From Desulfosarcina alkanivorans (lineage in GTDB: Bacteria > Desulfobacterota > Desulfobacteria > Desulfobacterales > Desulfosarcinaceae): a stretch of 64,000 bases of DNA. Made by a program: the position numbers and the translations under genes. The notes under the pieces are model-generated. The model had not been told where the DNA came from. It did not search any database and saw nothing but the letters and a program-made list of their open reading frames with translations. The stretch covers positions 5,332,001 through 5,396,000 of the forward strand of contig NZ_AP021874.1 in the NCBI RefSeq assembly GCF_009688945.1. Direction: 5' to 3'. Positions within the stretch are counted from its first letter, which is position 1; each line of letters opens with the position of its first letter. This document shows, piece by piece, positions 21,186-30,414 of this stretch.

Positions 21186-21536
21186 TCCTCAGCGAAAAGC
21201 GATGATGCCGGCCAATCAACCGGTCTGCAAAAGGCATAAGCAGCATCTATTCCAATGGTGGATAAAAATAAAATTAATAAAAACAAATAGTTCCATGTAT
21301 GCTCGGGGGCGTGGCGGCCAGGTGTTAGAAAAAGTTAGAATCCGTTTTCGAAAAATTGCGAAAACGGCGTCTGGCGGCATCGTGTGAATAGAGCGTCCAA
21401 CGTTCGGATGGCGTTTTATTGTTCTTTGCTTCCTTGGGGAAAGGAATCAGCCTGTTGGGGGGACTTCAGGTGTGTTGGCACTCCTGCCGGGTCACCTTTC
21501 CACTCCAATCACACCCGAGGAAGGGAAAGCGAAGGC
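21186..21536. other. Gene-free stretch between the receiver and Lrp genes
   Basis: No frame in this 350-base stretch has family similarity. A short AT-rich segment at about 21240-21300 may hold the promoter of the leftward receiver gene. I saw no strong hairpin with a T-run for the leftward Lrp gene and no repeat. Confidence 0.45.
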
Positions 21537-21980
21537 TCAATAGATCGATTTTACTTCCTCAAGGACAAAGGAACTGCGCGTGGCGTTCACGCCCGTCGCG
21601 TTGAACACCTCCTGCAGAACGACTTGAGCGTAGTGCTGCATGTCCCGGGCAACAATTTCGAGCATCAAGTCAACTTCGCCGGACACCGCAAATACACTGA
21701 CGACGCCCTCTATTTCTGCCAGCTCGTGGGCGACCGTTTCCCAACCCACATTCGCTTCACGGATGACACCGCAATAGGCGCGAACGGAAAGCCCGAGTTT
21801 CTGACGATCCGTCAGGGCGCGGTAGCCGACGATGACCCCCTCCCTTTCAAGCCGCGCGATACGGCGTGAACAGCTTGAGTGGGACAGGTTGACCCGTTTG
21901 GCAACATCAATGTTGGAAAGTCGTCCGTTGGTTTGTAAAGCGGCAACGATCTTCCGGTCGTAGTCGTCTAATTTTGTCAT
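21537..21980 (-). CDS. Lrp/AsnC-family transcriptional regulator
   Basis: 147 residues from the ATG ending at 21980 (MTKLDDYDRK); a TTG two codons earlier is also open. N-terminal helix-turn-helix (NIDVAKRVNLSHSSCSRRIARLE) and C-terminal RAM domain (about 65-147) for amino-acid sensing and oligomerisation. It is divergent from azlCD, a branched-chain amino-acid exporter pair, and is very likely its regulator, as AzlB-type Lrp proteins are in Bacillus. The divergent region holds helically phased TTTGCAAA-like repeats. Confidence 0.92.
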   Translation of the reverse strand: MTKLDDYDRKIVAALQTNGRLSNIDVAKRVNLSHSSCSRRIARLEREGVIVGYRALTDRQKLGLSVRAYCGVIREANVGWETVAHELAEIEGVVSVFAVSGEVDLMLEIVARDMQHYAQVVLQEVFNATGVNATRSSFVLEEVKSIY

Positions 21981-22077
21981 TTGCAAAACCTTTGCATTCG
22001 TATTCCTGATATTGACCGGGTTTGGTAGACTGCGGCATTATTTGTAAATATTTGCAAATATATTGCGTTTTGAGTCA
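21979..22077 (+). promoter_or_regulatory. Candidate azlC promoter with phased Lrp-type sites
   Basis: A candidate sigma-70 promoter has -35 TTGACC at 22012-22017, an 18-base spacer, and -10 CATTAT at 22036-22041. Around it are TTTGCAAA-like boxes repeated every 10 bases: TTTGCAAAAC and CTTTGCATTC at 21980-21999, then TTTGTAAATA, TTTGCAAATA and TATTGCGTTT at 22041-22070. Ten-base phasing suits an Lrp octamer wrapping DNA. One set overlaps the start of the lrp gene, consistent with self-control. Confidence 0.55.
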
Positions 22078-22280
22078 TTTATAATAAATATTATTGCAAA
22101 AAATGAACAAAATGTCTATTTCTAAGCGCGTGGCGCGATCATTTTCCTGCGCCCCGTAAGACGCATGGAAAAAACGTCAACTTCACTCAGGAGACAGATG
22201 GTGCCGAGGACAGGCTTTTACAGGAAACAGGGCGTTGGTCACCGGGTCGCCCGGTTCATCATCGTCAGGGGATCAGAGCC

Positions 22281-23000
22281 ATGACACCCCCTTCATCCCC
22301 TGCCGGATCAACCATCCTTAAAGACGGGTTGAATGCCGGATGGCCCATCTGCCTGGGCTACCTGCCTATCGGTATGGCATTCGGGGTGTTGGCCCAGAAG
22401 GCGGGGCTCACCCCCCTCCAGATCGGCCTGATGTCGATCATGGTCTTTGCCGGCAGTGCCCAATTCATTGCCGTCTCCATGATCGCCGGCGGTGCCTCGG
22501 CCCCGGCCATCATCACCACGACCTTCGTGGTCAATTTGCGCCATGTACTGATGAGTTCCGCCCTGGCTGTCTATCTGCGGGCCGCCCACCGGGGAGCGCT
22601 CGCCCTGTTTGCCTACGGGGTGACGGACGAGAGCTTTGCCGTCAACCTGCCCCGGTTCAATGCCCGCAGCTGGAGCCTGCCCCGGGCGCTGGTGGTCAAC
22701 CACGCGGCCAACCTGACCTGGTTCGTCAGTACCGTCGCCGGCGGCATCGGCGGCCGGTTCATCCCCGAAGGCGCGCTGGGCATTGATTATGCCCTCGTTG
22801 CCATGTTTATCTGCCTGCTGGTCTTCCAGATCAGGAAACTGATTCACCTGCTGACGGCCCTGGTCGCCGGTATCGTCGCCGTGGGGCTGGCCCTGATGAT
22901 TCCCGGCAATTCCTACATCGTCATCGCTTCCATTGTTGCCGCCACCATCGGGGTGATCGTCCAGCGGCGGTTGTTGCGGAGCAATTCCAATCATGGCTGA
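22281..23000 (+). CDS. azlC: AzlC-family branched-chain amino acid exporter subunit
   Basis: 239 residues, inner-membrane protein with several helices. Family features: GYLPIGMAFGVLAQKAGL near the N-terminus, MVFAGSAQFIAVSM and NLRHVLMSS, typical of AzlC/YgaZ, the large subunit of the branched-chain amino-acid (or methionine) exporter. The small subunit azlD follows with an 8-bp overlap. Upstream and divergent is an Lrp-type regulator. Confidence 0.93.
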   Translation: MTPPSSPAGSTILKDGLNAGWPICLGYLPIGMAFGVLAQKAGLTPLQIGLMSIMVFAGSAQFIAVSMIAGGASAPAIITTTFVVNLRHVLMSSALAVYLRAAHRGALALFAYGVTDESFAVNLPRFNARSWSLPRALVVNHAANLTWFVSTVAGGIGGRFIPEGALGIDYALVAMFICLLVFQIRKLIHLLTALVAGIVAVGLALMIPGNSYIVIASIVAATIGVIVQRRLLRSNSNHG

Positions 23001-23334
23001 TTATCTGCTGCTGCTCATGGGGATGGGCCTGGCGACCTACCTGCCCCGCTGGCTGCCCCTGCACTATCTCTCCCGGCGGTCGCTTCCGGAATGGTTCATC
23101 CAGTGGCTGGAACTGATACCGGCTGCCATTCTCAGCGCGCTGCTGCTGCCGGCACTGATCCTCGACGGGGATTCCGGACATCTCGACTTCCTGCGGCCTG
23201 AATTGTGGGTGGCCCTGCCGACCCTTGCTTTTGCCTGGTGGACGCGATCCCTGGGAGGCACGGTGGTCGTGGGGATGCTGCTTTTCTGGTTGGCGGGACA
23301 GCTGGACCCCCGGTGGTTGGTATGGCCGGGATGA
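22993..23334 (+). CDS. azlD: AzlD-family transporter subunit
   Basis: 113 residues, three or four transmembrane helices. LATYLPRWLPLHYLSRRSLP and the central ELIPAAILSALLLPALI pattern are characteristic of AzlD/YgaH. It overlaps azlC by 8 bases, indicating translational coupling, and ends about 50 bases before the convergent sigma-54 regulator gene. Confidence 0.92.
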   Translation: MADYLLLLMGMGLATYLPRWLPLHYLSRRSLPEWFIQWLELIPAAILSALLLPALILDGDSGHLDFLRPELWVALPTLAFAWWTRSLGGTVVVGMLLFWLAGQLDPRWLVWPG

Positions 23335-23381
23335 AACACAGACAGAAAATGTGCGGCCAACGGGGATCGCGTGTCGGGGGG

Positions 23382-24776
23382 TCAAGGGGGGGCGGCCAGA
23401 TACTTTTTGCGGCGGTAGCGGAAGGTGTGGTGGTTGAGGTGAAGCAGGCGCGCCGCCCGGCTCTCGTTGCCGCCGGCCATTTTAAGGGCCGCTTCGAGGT
23501 AGAAGCGTTCCATGGCCTTTTCCAAGGCGGTCAGGTCCATCCCTTCCGGGGGGATGGGGGCAAACGGTGCGGGGGCGTCCGCTGCATCCGCCGCCGGTTT
23601 TCCGGCGGGGCGGTCCAGCTCCAGGTCCTCGGGGGTCAATAGCGGCTGGCTGCCGACCAGCATGCCCCGTTCAATCACATTTTTCAGTTCGCGGACATTT
23701 CCTGTCCAGCGGTGGGCGACCAGTGCCTTCTCCGCCGCCGGCGTGAAACCGGTGACGGGTTTGCCGAATTTGTCTGCAAATTCCATCAGGAAATGTCGCG
23801 CCAGGGGAAGGATGTCCGCCGTGCGTGCGTTCAATGCGGGTATTTTTACTTTCACCACGCCCAGCCGGAAGTAGAGGTCCTTGCGGAAGCGGCCATCCGC
23901 GATCATCAGATCCAGGTCCTTGTTGGTGGCCGAAATGACGCGGGTTTCGATGATTTGCTTCCGGGTTCCCCCCACCCGGTAGAATTCTCCCTGTTCGAGA
24001 AAACGCAGCAGTTTGGCCTGGGCATTCGGGCTGAGGTCCCCGACTTCATCCAGGAACAGGGTGCCACCGCCGGCAGCCTCCAGAAGGCCGCGCTTGCCAG
24101 CGGCGCCGGCACCGCTGTATGCGCCCTTTTCATATCCGAACAATTCGCTTTCCACGAGGTCCGTGGGAATGGCCGCACAGTTGATGGTGAGAAACGGCCC
24201 CTGAAAATTCGGGCTCTGGTAGTGAATCGCACTGGCGATCAGTTCCTTGCCCGTGCCGGTTTCTCCCTGGATCAGCACCGGGGTGTCGGGGCTTTGGGCG
24301 ACCTGCCCGACGAAGACCATGACATCCTGGATGACATCGCTGTGGGCGATGAAGCAGGGGATGTTGTCCTTCAGGACCTGTTGCTGGAGCGAACGGACCT
24401 CCTTGCGCAGCCGGATGGTCTCCAGGGCATTGCGAATGGTGGCTTCCAGCCCGTCCATCCGCAGCGGTTTGACCACGTAGTCGTAGGCACCCCGCCGCAT
24501 GGCCGCAATCACCGTATCGAGGTCCTCGAAGGCCGTGATCATCACGGTCAACAGACCGGGATGGCGCCTTTGCATTTCCTCGAGGGCCTGGATACCATCC
24601 ATACCCGGCAGGCCGATATCCAGCAGGACCAGGTCCGGCGGCTTCGTTTCCATGGCGGATATGGCCGGCTCGGCCGCGTCAAAGGTCTCGATCCGGTAGA
24701 CGTCTGCCAGCGCCATGGCGATGCTTTCACGGATGACGGTTTCATCGTCGATGACATAGATGCGGTAGTCGGTCAT
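23382..24776 (-). CDS. NtrC-family sigma-54 response regulator
   Basis: 464 residues from the ATG ending at 24776. Order: receiver (1-120; Asp in LLDIGLPGMDG, Lys in VVKPLR), AAA+ domain (about 140-375) with Walker A GETGTGKE, the sigma-54 contact loop as GAYSGA (variant of GAFTGA) and Walker B TLFLDEVGDL, and a C-terminal Fis-type helix-turn-helix (ESRAARLLHLNHHTFRYRRKK). It activates sigma-54 promoters when phosphorylated by its partner kinase, whose stop overlaps this start by ATGA. The frame stays open upstream into the kinase gene but is not coding there. Target genes are unknown. Confidence 0.94.
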   Translation of the reverse strand: MTDYRIYVIDDETVIRESIAMALADVYRIETFDAAEPAISAMETKPPDLVLLDIGLPGMDGIQALEEMQRRHPGLLTVMITAFEDLDTVIAAMRRGAYDYVVKPLRMDGLEATIRNALETIRLRKEVRSLQQQVLKDNIPCFIAHSDVIQDVMVFVGQVAQSPDTPVLIQGETGTGKELIASAIHYQSPNFQGPFLTINCAAIPTDLVESELFGYEKGAYSGAGAAGKRGLLEAAGGGTLFLDEVGDLSPNAQAKLLRFLEQGEFYRVGGTRKQIIETRVISATNKDLDLMIADGRFRKDLYFRLGVVKVKIPALNARTADILPLARHFLMEFADKFGKPVTGFTPAAEKALVAHRWTGNVRELKNVIERGMLVGSQPLLTPEDLELDRPAGKPAADAADAPAPFAPIPPEGMDLTALEKAMERFYLEAALKMAGGNESRAARLLHLNHHTFRYRRKKYLAAPP

Positions 24777-26257
24777 CTTACGGCGCGCTCCCCGGGTATC
24801 GGCAGATCGATGACAAATTCCGCTCCGCTGTCGATGCCCTCCGGGTTGATGTACAACCGGCCGCCATGATCGGCGACGATACGCTGGCCCATGCTCAACC
24901 CGATGCCGGTGTTGCCGTTCTTGGTGGTGTAAAAGGGGTCGAAAATGACGGCGCCCATGGACTTGGGGATACCCGGGCCTGAGTCGGACACGGTGATTCT
25001 GACGCTGTCGGGCTGCAAGGCCGAGGTGATACGGATTATTTTGTCGCCATCCGTTGTTTTCATGGCCTCGGCCGCATTGGTGATCAGGTTGAGCATGACC
25101 TCTTCGATCAGTGTCGGGTCGATCAGGCATTCCGGCAGCGCTTCAGCGGCCTGGATCTGGAGCTGGATGCCGCTTTTTTTGAGGGTGACCTGGGAAAGGC
25201 TGACGGCTTCCCGGATCGGCCGGTTGGGGTCGCAGGGGGCGAGTTGCGGGGCGCTCGGCTTGGAAAAATCCATGACCCGTTTGATCACCGATTCGATTTT
25301 TCCGGAGGCGGATTGCAACTGGCTGAGGATCTTCACGACTTTTTCGTCGGGATCCCCCCGGTATTCTATTTTTTCCAGCGTGTTGAGATAAATATTGATC
25401 CCCGACAGGGGGTTGCGGATTTCGTGGGCAATCCCTGCCGCCACCCGGCCCAGGGAAGACATCTTGTCCCGGACGCGCAGCATGTGTTCCATTTCCTTGG
25501 CCGAGGTGATGTCCATCATGTTGACCAGCAGGGCAGGTCTGCCCCGGTATCCGGTGGTCACGGCCCGGCAGTGAACCCATTTGATGCTGCCATGGGCCTG
25601 ATCGGGGTCGTGGGGGAAGAAGCGGAAATCAATGTCTATCGGAACCGAAAAGCCCTGCAGGGCCTGGCGGTAGTAGGCGTCGACCTTGCCGGCGTCTTCC
25701 GGGTGAATGCTGTCCCGGTCCAGCAGTTTGTTGGACCGCGGCAGGGGGCCGAGCAGTCGTTCCTGCTCCGGGTTCTGGTAAACCACCTGGTCGTCCTGCA
25801 CAATGGAAATGCCGGTCAACGAGCCCTCCACCAGGGATTGGAAGCGGTTTTCGCTTTCCAGGTAGGCGGCTTCGGCCTGCTGCCGCTCGATCATCCGTCC
25901 GACCAGTCCGGCGACGACGCCGATGAGCTGGCGTTCCTCCTCAAGGAAATGGTTCGATCCGGATGCACAGGGCGCTTCCACATAGCCGAGTTCCAACAGG
26001 CCGACATGGTGCTGGTAGACCGTAATGTCGTCGCGGATCATCCATGGGGTCGACAGGAAATTGTCGGTGGCGTGCAGGGCTGACTCGAGGCGGATGCCGG
26101 CACAGGCGATTTTCGGGAATCGAAGGGCCGCCGGCAGTTCACGGACCACCTGGTCGAGCAGGCGCCCCAGGGGAAGCTGGCTCTGGTTGGCCATCTTAGA
26201 TAGGGTGAACAGGCAGTCCAGTCCCCGGTTCAACCATTCGCGTCGGGATGTGTCCAT
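24773..26257 (-). CDS. Sensor histidine kinase partner of the NtrC-type regulator
   Basis: 494 residues, no transmembrane segment. N-terminal GAF-like domain (about 20-130), PAS domain (about 138-265), HisKA with phospho-acceptor His in IAHEIRNPL, and HATPase with N-box NLITNAAEAM, G1 DSGPGIP and G2 GIGLSMG. A cytoplasmic sensor. ATGA overlap with the regulator downstream shows the two form a cognate pair. The signal is unknown; the GAF domain has one or two Cys/His that might bind a ligand, but nothing decisive. Confidence 0.93.
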   Translation of the reverse strand: MDTSRREWLNRGLDCLFTLSKMANQSQLPLGRLLDQVVRELPAALRFPKIACAGIRLESALHATDNFLSTPWMIRDDITVYQHHVGLLELGYVEAPCASGSNHFLEEERQLIGVVAGLVGRMIERQQAEAAYLESENRFQSLVEGSLTGISIVQDDQVVYQNPEQERLLGPLPRSNKLLDRDSIHPEDAGKVDAYYRQALQGFSVPIDIDFRFFPHDPDQAHGSIKWVHCRAVTTGYRGRPALLVNMMDITSAKEMEHMLRVRDKMSSLGRVAAGIAHEIRNPLSGINIYLNTLEKIEYRGDPDEKVVKILSQLQSASGKIESVIKRVMDFSKPSAPQLAPCDPNRPIREAVSLSQVTLKKSGIQLQIQAAEALPECLIDPTLIEEVMLNLITNAAEAMKTTDGDKIIRITSALQPDSVRITVSDSGPGIPKSMGAVIFDPFYTTKNGNTGIGLSMGQRIVADHGGRLYINPEGIDSGAEFVIDLPIPGERAVR

Positions 26258-26668
26258 CCGTTTTTTTACTCTCCCTGGAATAATAGGCCGCCAAATGGGC
26301 TTGTGAGCGCCTGCATGTCAGCTATCCTCTGGCGGGCCGGATGTCAACGCATGTTTTCAATGTCCTTCGCTGCAGGACCGGTCTTCCCGCCGCCCGAAAG
26401 CGCCTCTTTCTGGCGCCAGGGTGATTGCTGCCGTCCTGTCACGACCGTCATCTCGGAGGGAGTGGTCGTGTTGACGTTATTTTTGCCCTTGATTCTTTTC
26501 CTGAGTCTGTTTAACATCCGTTAAAAAGATAGTAAACTGCCTTGCCTGCGTGACCTTGCCGAACGTTTCCGTTTTTTGGGAACCCAGTTTCTCTTCATCT
26601 CGATAGGCCCGATAGTTACCCCGACGCGCTGTCTGCCGGAACCCGCTGCAGGCAGGAAAGGGTTGCAC
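26258..26668. other. Gene-free divergent leader upstream of pyk
   Basis: This 410-base stretch separates the leftward kinase gene from rightward pyk. An open frame continues into pyk from 26576 but has no family similarity before the true start at 26669. TTGACG at about 26472 could be a -35 element, but I found no matching -10 at the right spacing. No riboswitch or terminator recognised. Confidence 0.4.
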
Positions 26669-28093
26669 ATGACCATCCGAACCAAAATCGTGGCCACCAT
26701 CGGCCCGGCTTCGAATTCCCCGGAAATGCTACATAAGCTGGTTTCAGCCGGTATGAATGTGGCTCGGTTGAATTTTTCTCACGGCAATTACGAAGCGCAT
26801 TCCGAGGCCATCCGCCATATTCGGTCCATCTCCCGTGTGCTGAACCGTCCGGTGGGCATCCTGCTGGATCTCCAGGGCCCCAAGATTCGTGTGGGCAAGC
26901 TGGTAAACGGCGAACCGGTGCGGTTGAAGCGCAATGCCCGATTTTCCATCACCTCTTCACCCGTCTCGGGTACCGCTGAGATGGTTTCCACCACCTACCG
27001 GAATTTGCCTTCCGACGTGCACTCAGGAGACACGATCCTGCTGGACGACGGCCTGATCCGGCTGCAGGTGGAATCCAAGACCCGGGACACCGTGACCTGC
27101 AAAGTGATCAATGGCGGCATGCTGAAGGAAAACAAGGGGATCAACCTGCCGGGCGTCAAGGTCTCCGCACCGTCGCTGACGGAAAAGGATGTCCGTGACG
27201 TGAACTTCGGCATCAAAAACGGGGTGGATTTTTTTGCCCTCTCCTTCGTGCGGACGGCCGACGATCTGGCGACCATCAAATCCATCATGAAAAAGCAGGG
27301 GGTGGCCATCCCCGTGATTGCCAAGATCGAAAAACCGGAGGCCGTGGCGAATCTGGATGCCATTCTGGATATTGCTGACGGGATCATGGTGGCCCGCGGC
27401 GACCTGGGGGTGGAAATGCAGCCCGAACTCGTGCCCATCATCCAGAAACAGACGATCTTTGCGACGGTCCGGAAAAACAAGCCGGTGATCACGGCGACCC
27501 AGATGCTGGAATCAATGACCGTCAACCCCATACCGACGCGCGCCGAAGCATCGGATGTGGCCAATGCGATTTTCGACGGCACCGACGCGGTGATGCTTTC
27601 CGGAGAAACCGCTTCCGGCAGGTATCCGGTTAAGGCCGTTCGGATGATGGATAAAATCGCCCAGGCGGCCGAGGGCTCTCCATTCCTCAAAGTCAATGTG
27701 CTTCACGATTCGGATCCGGTGGACCCGGTGACCCACGCCGTGGCCCGCAACGCCGTGAACATTCTCCAGGAGGTTGATGCCCGGTGCATTATCGCTTTCT
27801 CCGTTTCCGGCAGTACGTCCAAGCAGATCTCCAAGCAGCGCCCCTCAAAACCCGTATACGCGTTCACATCGCGGATGGATACCTACAACCGGCTGAGCCT
27901 GCTGTGGGGAATCACCCCCATGTTTATTGCCGATATCGAGAACGCCGCCCGTCTGGTGGAATCCAGCGAAAGGCTGCTGATGGGAAAAAACTGCGTCCGG
28001 CAGGACGATCTGGTGGTGCTGGTGATCGGCATGGGACTCAAGTCCGGTTCAACCAATATCATCAAGCTCCACCGTGTGGGGCATGAGGACTGA
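26669..28093 (+). CDS. pyk: Pyruvate kinase
   Basis: 474 residues, usual bacterial length. It converts phosphoenolpyruvate and ADP to pyruvate and ATP. Motifs: RTKIVATIGPAS at the N-terminus, the active-site IAKIEKPEAV, MVARGDLGVE, and TATQMLESM with PTRAEASDVANA. The start is at 26669 because AGGAAAGGG precedes it and the protein begins with the conserved sequence. A short hairpin (ATTCCTG-AAAA-CAGGAAT) follows the stop but lacks a T-run. The next gene (28137) may be co-transcribed. Confidence 0.96.
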   Translation: MTIRTKIVATIGPASNSPEMLHKLVSAGMNVARLNFSHGNYEAHSEAIRHIRSISRVLNRPVGILLDLQGPKIRVGKLVNGEPVRLKRNARFSITSSPVSGTAEMVSTTYRNLPSDVHSGDTILLDDGLIRLQVESKTRDTVTCKVINGGMLKENKGINLPGVKVSAPSLTEKDVRDVNFGIKNGVDFFALSFVRTADDLATIKSIMKKQGVAIPVIAKIEKPEAVANLDAILDIADGIMVARGDLGVEMQPELVPIIQKQTIFATVRKNKPVITATQMLESMTVNPIPTRAEASDVANAIFDGTDAVMLSGETASGRYPVKAVRMMDKIAQAAEGSPFLKVNVLHDSDPVDPVTHAVARNAVNILQEVDARCIIAFSVSGSTSKQISKQRPSKPVYAFTSRMDTYNRLSLLWGITPMFIADIENAARLVESSERLLMGKNCVRQDDLVVLVIGMGLKSGSTNIIKLHRVGHED

Positions 28094-28136
28094 TTCCTGA
28101 AAACAGGAATCCATTTGAAGAAGGGAGGAAGGGCAG

Positions 28137-28802
28137 ATGACCATTGAAAGAAAGGATTACAGTGAAGTCCGCACGATGATGAAACCCGGGGACGTGATCG
28201 CTTTCGGCGGTAAAGGACACTTCTCGGAACTGATCAAGTTTGCCACCCGTTCCGATGTTTCCCACGTGGGCGTGATTCTCCAGACCCGGGTGGTGGATGA
28301 CACGACCGGGCGGTTTTTCAACCAGATCATCGAATCCACCTCGCTGAACGACTACAGCGGTGTGGTGATATCACGGCTCAGCGACCGCCTGAACACCTAC
28401 GACGGAGAGATGTGGTGGCTGCCCCTGAACGAGAGCCTGCGAAGCAAAAAGTTCGATTCGGAGCGGTTTTACAACTTTCTTTTCAACCAGGCCCGGGAGC
28501 GCAAAGGGTATGACGTGCCCCAGGCCCTTCAATCGGCCGTCGATGTTCTGGATGACCTGCCGTTCGGCCTTCACGGCCCGGGATACAACCGTGAGGATTT
28601 CAGCCGGTTTTTCTGCTCGGAACTGGTGGCGGCCGGCCTGGAAAAAGCCGGCACGGTCGGACCGGTGAACGCATCGGAGGTCACTCCCATCGACCTGTGT
28701 CGATGGAATATCTACGCCGGCACCTATTACCAGCTCAAAGGGCAGGCCGAGAAGCAGATCTCACGCTATAATGCCCTGGATCCGGCGGCCTGGAACGTAT
28801 AG
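28137..28802 (+). CDS. YiiX-like permuted papain-fold hydrolase
   Basis: 221 residues. The pattern of a His early (SDVSHVGVIL) and a catalytic Cys late (FFCSELVAAGLEKAG) is that of circularly permuted NlpC/P60-like enzymes (YiiX/DUF830, also called YaeF group), which hydrolyse amide or ester bonds. MKPGDVIAFGGKGHFSELIKFATRS resembles the family's N-terminal segment. No signal peptide, so cytoplasmic. It follows pyk after 43 bases with a good AGGAGG-type site. Substrate unknown. Confidence 0.8.
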   Translation: MTIERKDYSEVRTMMKPGDVIAFGGKGHFSELIKFATRSDVSHVGVILQTRVVDDTTGRFFNQIIESTSLNDYSGVVISRLSDRLNTYDGEMWWLPLNESLRSKKFDSERFYNFLFNQARERKGYDVPQALQSAVDVLDDLPFGLHGPGYNREDFSRFFCSELVAAGLEKAGTVGPVNASEVTPIDLCRWNIYAGTYYQLKGQAEKQISRYNALDPAAWNV

Positions 28803-28954
28803 GCGAACCGGCCTGAAAAAATGCGGAGGACCCGCTTGAATGGTCATTTCTGAACGGTTTTCCATGGATGGCATCAAGCGGTCCCCGTCGCCGGCGCACG
28901 CTTGATGCGGGGTGGGCCCCGTTGGGGCAGCGCTCCGGCCCTGCGGTTCGGTGC

Positions 28955-29452
28955 TCAGGATTCGGTGATGCGGGCCCGAATTTTGTTTTTGAGCCGCTGG
29001 AACCAGCTTTCTTCAGCGGGCGGTTGGCTGTCCGGTGCAATACAGGCCCGTTCGAGGAAGCGACCGAATTCCGGATTGATTTTTCCGAACTGGACAATCC
29101 TGTCAATGGACAGCAGGTTCTCCAGGGTCGGTGGCGTCATTTCAATGTCCGATTCCCGGCGGATGCTTTCCATGGTAATGGACAGGGCGTAAATGGTGAC
29201 GCTCTCGGCCAATTCGCCGGAAGATAATTCCGTGCCGTTGCCGCGGTTGTACCGGAGTATTTCATGGACGCACGACACCAGCACGGGGTCTCCCATTTCC
29301 AGCGTTTCGGTGCATTGGTCGATGGCAAAATTGTTGTCGAGAAAATCCTCGGAAAGTTTCTGGAGCCTTCTCAGCCAGTCGATGCTCAAATTCTGGGGCA
29401 GAACGGCGCCGGAACCTCTGGACAGCACTTCATTTGAAAACCTGGACAGCAT
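28955..29452 (-). CDS. Hypothetical protein
   Basis: 165 residues from the ATG ending at 29452 (MLSRFSNEVL), chosen because AAGGAG lies about 7 bases upstream; the open frame continues to 29731 but without similarity. Helix-rich, acidic-basic alternating sequence with ESVTIYALSITMESIRRESDIEM in the middle and a basic C-terminus (LKNKIRARITES). No signal peptide. It is convergent with the YiiX-like gene and I recognise no family. Confidence 0.7.
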   Translation of the reverse strand: MLSRFSNEVLSRGSGAVLPQNLSIDWLRRLQKLSEDFLDNNFAIDQCTETLEMGDPVLVSCVHEILRYNRGNGTELSSGELAESVTIYALSITMESIRRESDIEMTPPTLENLLSIDRIVQFGKINPEFGRFLERACIAPDSQPPAEESWFQRLKNKIRARITES

Positions 29453-29574
29453 GTACAAACTCCTTGTGGTTGAAGGTCGGCCATTTTTAACATACTTCAG
29501 CACTCCTGCCCACCCCAATTTCAGCGGTGAGCGCTGATGGCAACCTTCCATGATTGCACCTGACGTTGATCTCC

Positions 29575-30198
29575 ATGACACCGACACGGGTTTCAGGCAC
29601 ATTCCCCGGGGGGGCTTCCCCCAGGCTGCTCGGCCATCTGCCCAGGCATCTGTCTCAAAGTGCGGCGGCGCTGGTCCTCTCCGTCCTGGCTGACCAACTT
29701 GTTCCGATATACGGGCAAGGGGGCCGGTCACGACAGGCCCTGGCGGCTGGCTTCAATCGGCGGATGTGCATTTGCGCCGTCGATGACGATCGCATCGTCG
29801 GCATCCTGGGCATCCAGACCGAAGCGGCGGGATTCATGGATATGCGCTTTTCCACCCTGCAGCGATTCTACGGCATCTTCGGCAGCCTCTGGCGGTTGGC
29901 CCTTCTGGCCTTTTTGCATCATTCCCCCATGGCCGGCGAAGCCCATATCGACGGGGTGGCCGTCGCACCCGCCTACCGCGGGCGGGGAATCGGCACCGCC
30001 ATGATCACCGCCCTGGCGGCATGGGCCGCAGGGCAGGGGCTGTCGATGGTGTCCCTGGAAGTGGTGGACACCAACCCGCGGGCGCAAACCCTCTATCGGC
30101 ATCTGGGTTTTCGTGTCGTCCGGGAACAGACCGTGTGGCCTGTGGGCAACCTGTCCGGATTCCGATCCTCCACCGTGATGATCAAACCCCTGGCGTGA
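29575..30198 (+). CDS. GNAT-family N-acetyltransferase
   Basis: About 207 residues from ATG 29575; a TTG at 29554 is also open and neither has a clear ribosome-binding site. The acetyl-CoA binding motif is visible (VAPAYRGRGIGTAMI), followed by NPRAQTLYRHLGF, the usual C-terminal GNAT signature. It would transfer an acetyl group to an amine of unknown identity. It lies upstream of the FAD-linked oxidase but is separated from it by an operator-like palindrome. Confidence 0.85.
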   Translation: MTPTRVSGTFPGGASPRLLGHLPRHLSQSAAALVLSVLADQLVPIYGQGGRSRQALAAGFNRRMCICAVDDDRIVGILGIQTEAAGFMDMRFSTLQRFYGIFGSLWRLALLAFLHHSPMAGEAHIDGVAVAPAYRGRGIGTAMITALAAWAAGQGLSMVSLEVVDTNPRAQTLYRHLGFRVVREQTVWPVGNLSGFRSSTVMIKPLA

Positions 30199-30228
30199 TC
30201 CCTCTGCCTCCCCGTCCCGGAGCAGGCG

Positions 30229-30267
30229 TTGACATGGGGTGGACCAACTGGTAAGACCTCTTACCAG
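30229..30267 (+). promoter_or_regulatory. Candidate promoter with perfect 9-2-9 palindrome
   Basis: TTGACA (-35) at 30229-30234 is followed after 17 bases by TAAGAC (-10) at 30252-30257. Overlapping the -10 is a perfect inverted repeat CTGGTAAGA-CC-TCTTACCAG (30248-30267). The TGGTNNGACC-type half-site is like operators of FadR-type GntR regulators (PdhR, LldR, GlcC), which often control lactate or glycolate oxidases; the next gene is an FAD-linked oxidase. No GntR gene is in the window. Confidence 0.5.
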
Positions 30268-30414
30268 AAGGCTGGCATCAGGCGATTGTGCCGGCAGACA
30301 TTCCCCTGCGCATCCGGGGGCTGCGGCCCTGATTGACCATGTGTCGTGGAAAACCGCCGGTGATGTGCTTGTTGTCTCGGATCAATGGTTTTGGATAAAT
30401 GCTGGGAGACGATG

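Noticed and set aside
21470..21490. TTGGCAC resembling a -24 box
   Set aside because: No GC at the -12 position ten bases after GG.
28094..28113. Hairpin after pyk
   Set aside because: 8-bp stem but no T-run and only 24 bases before the next gene, so not called a terminator.
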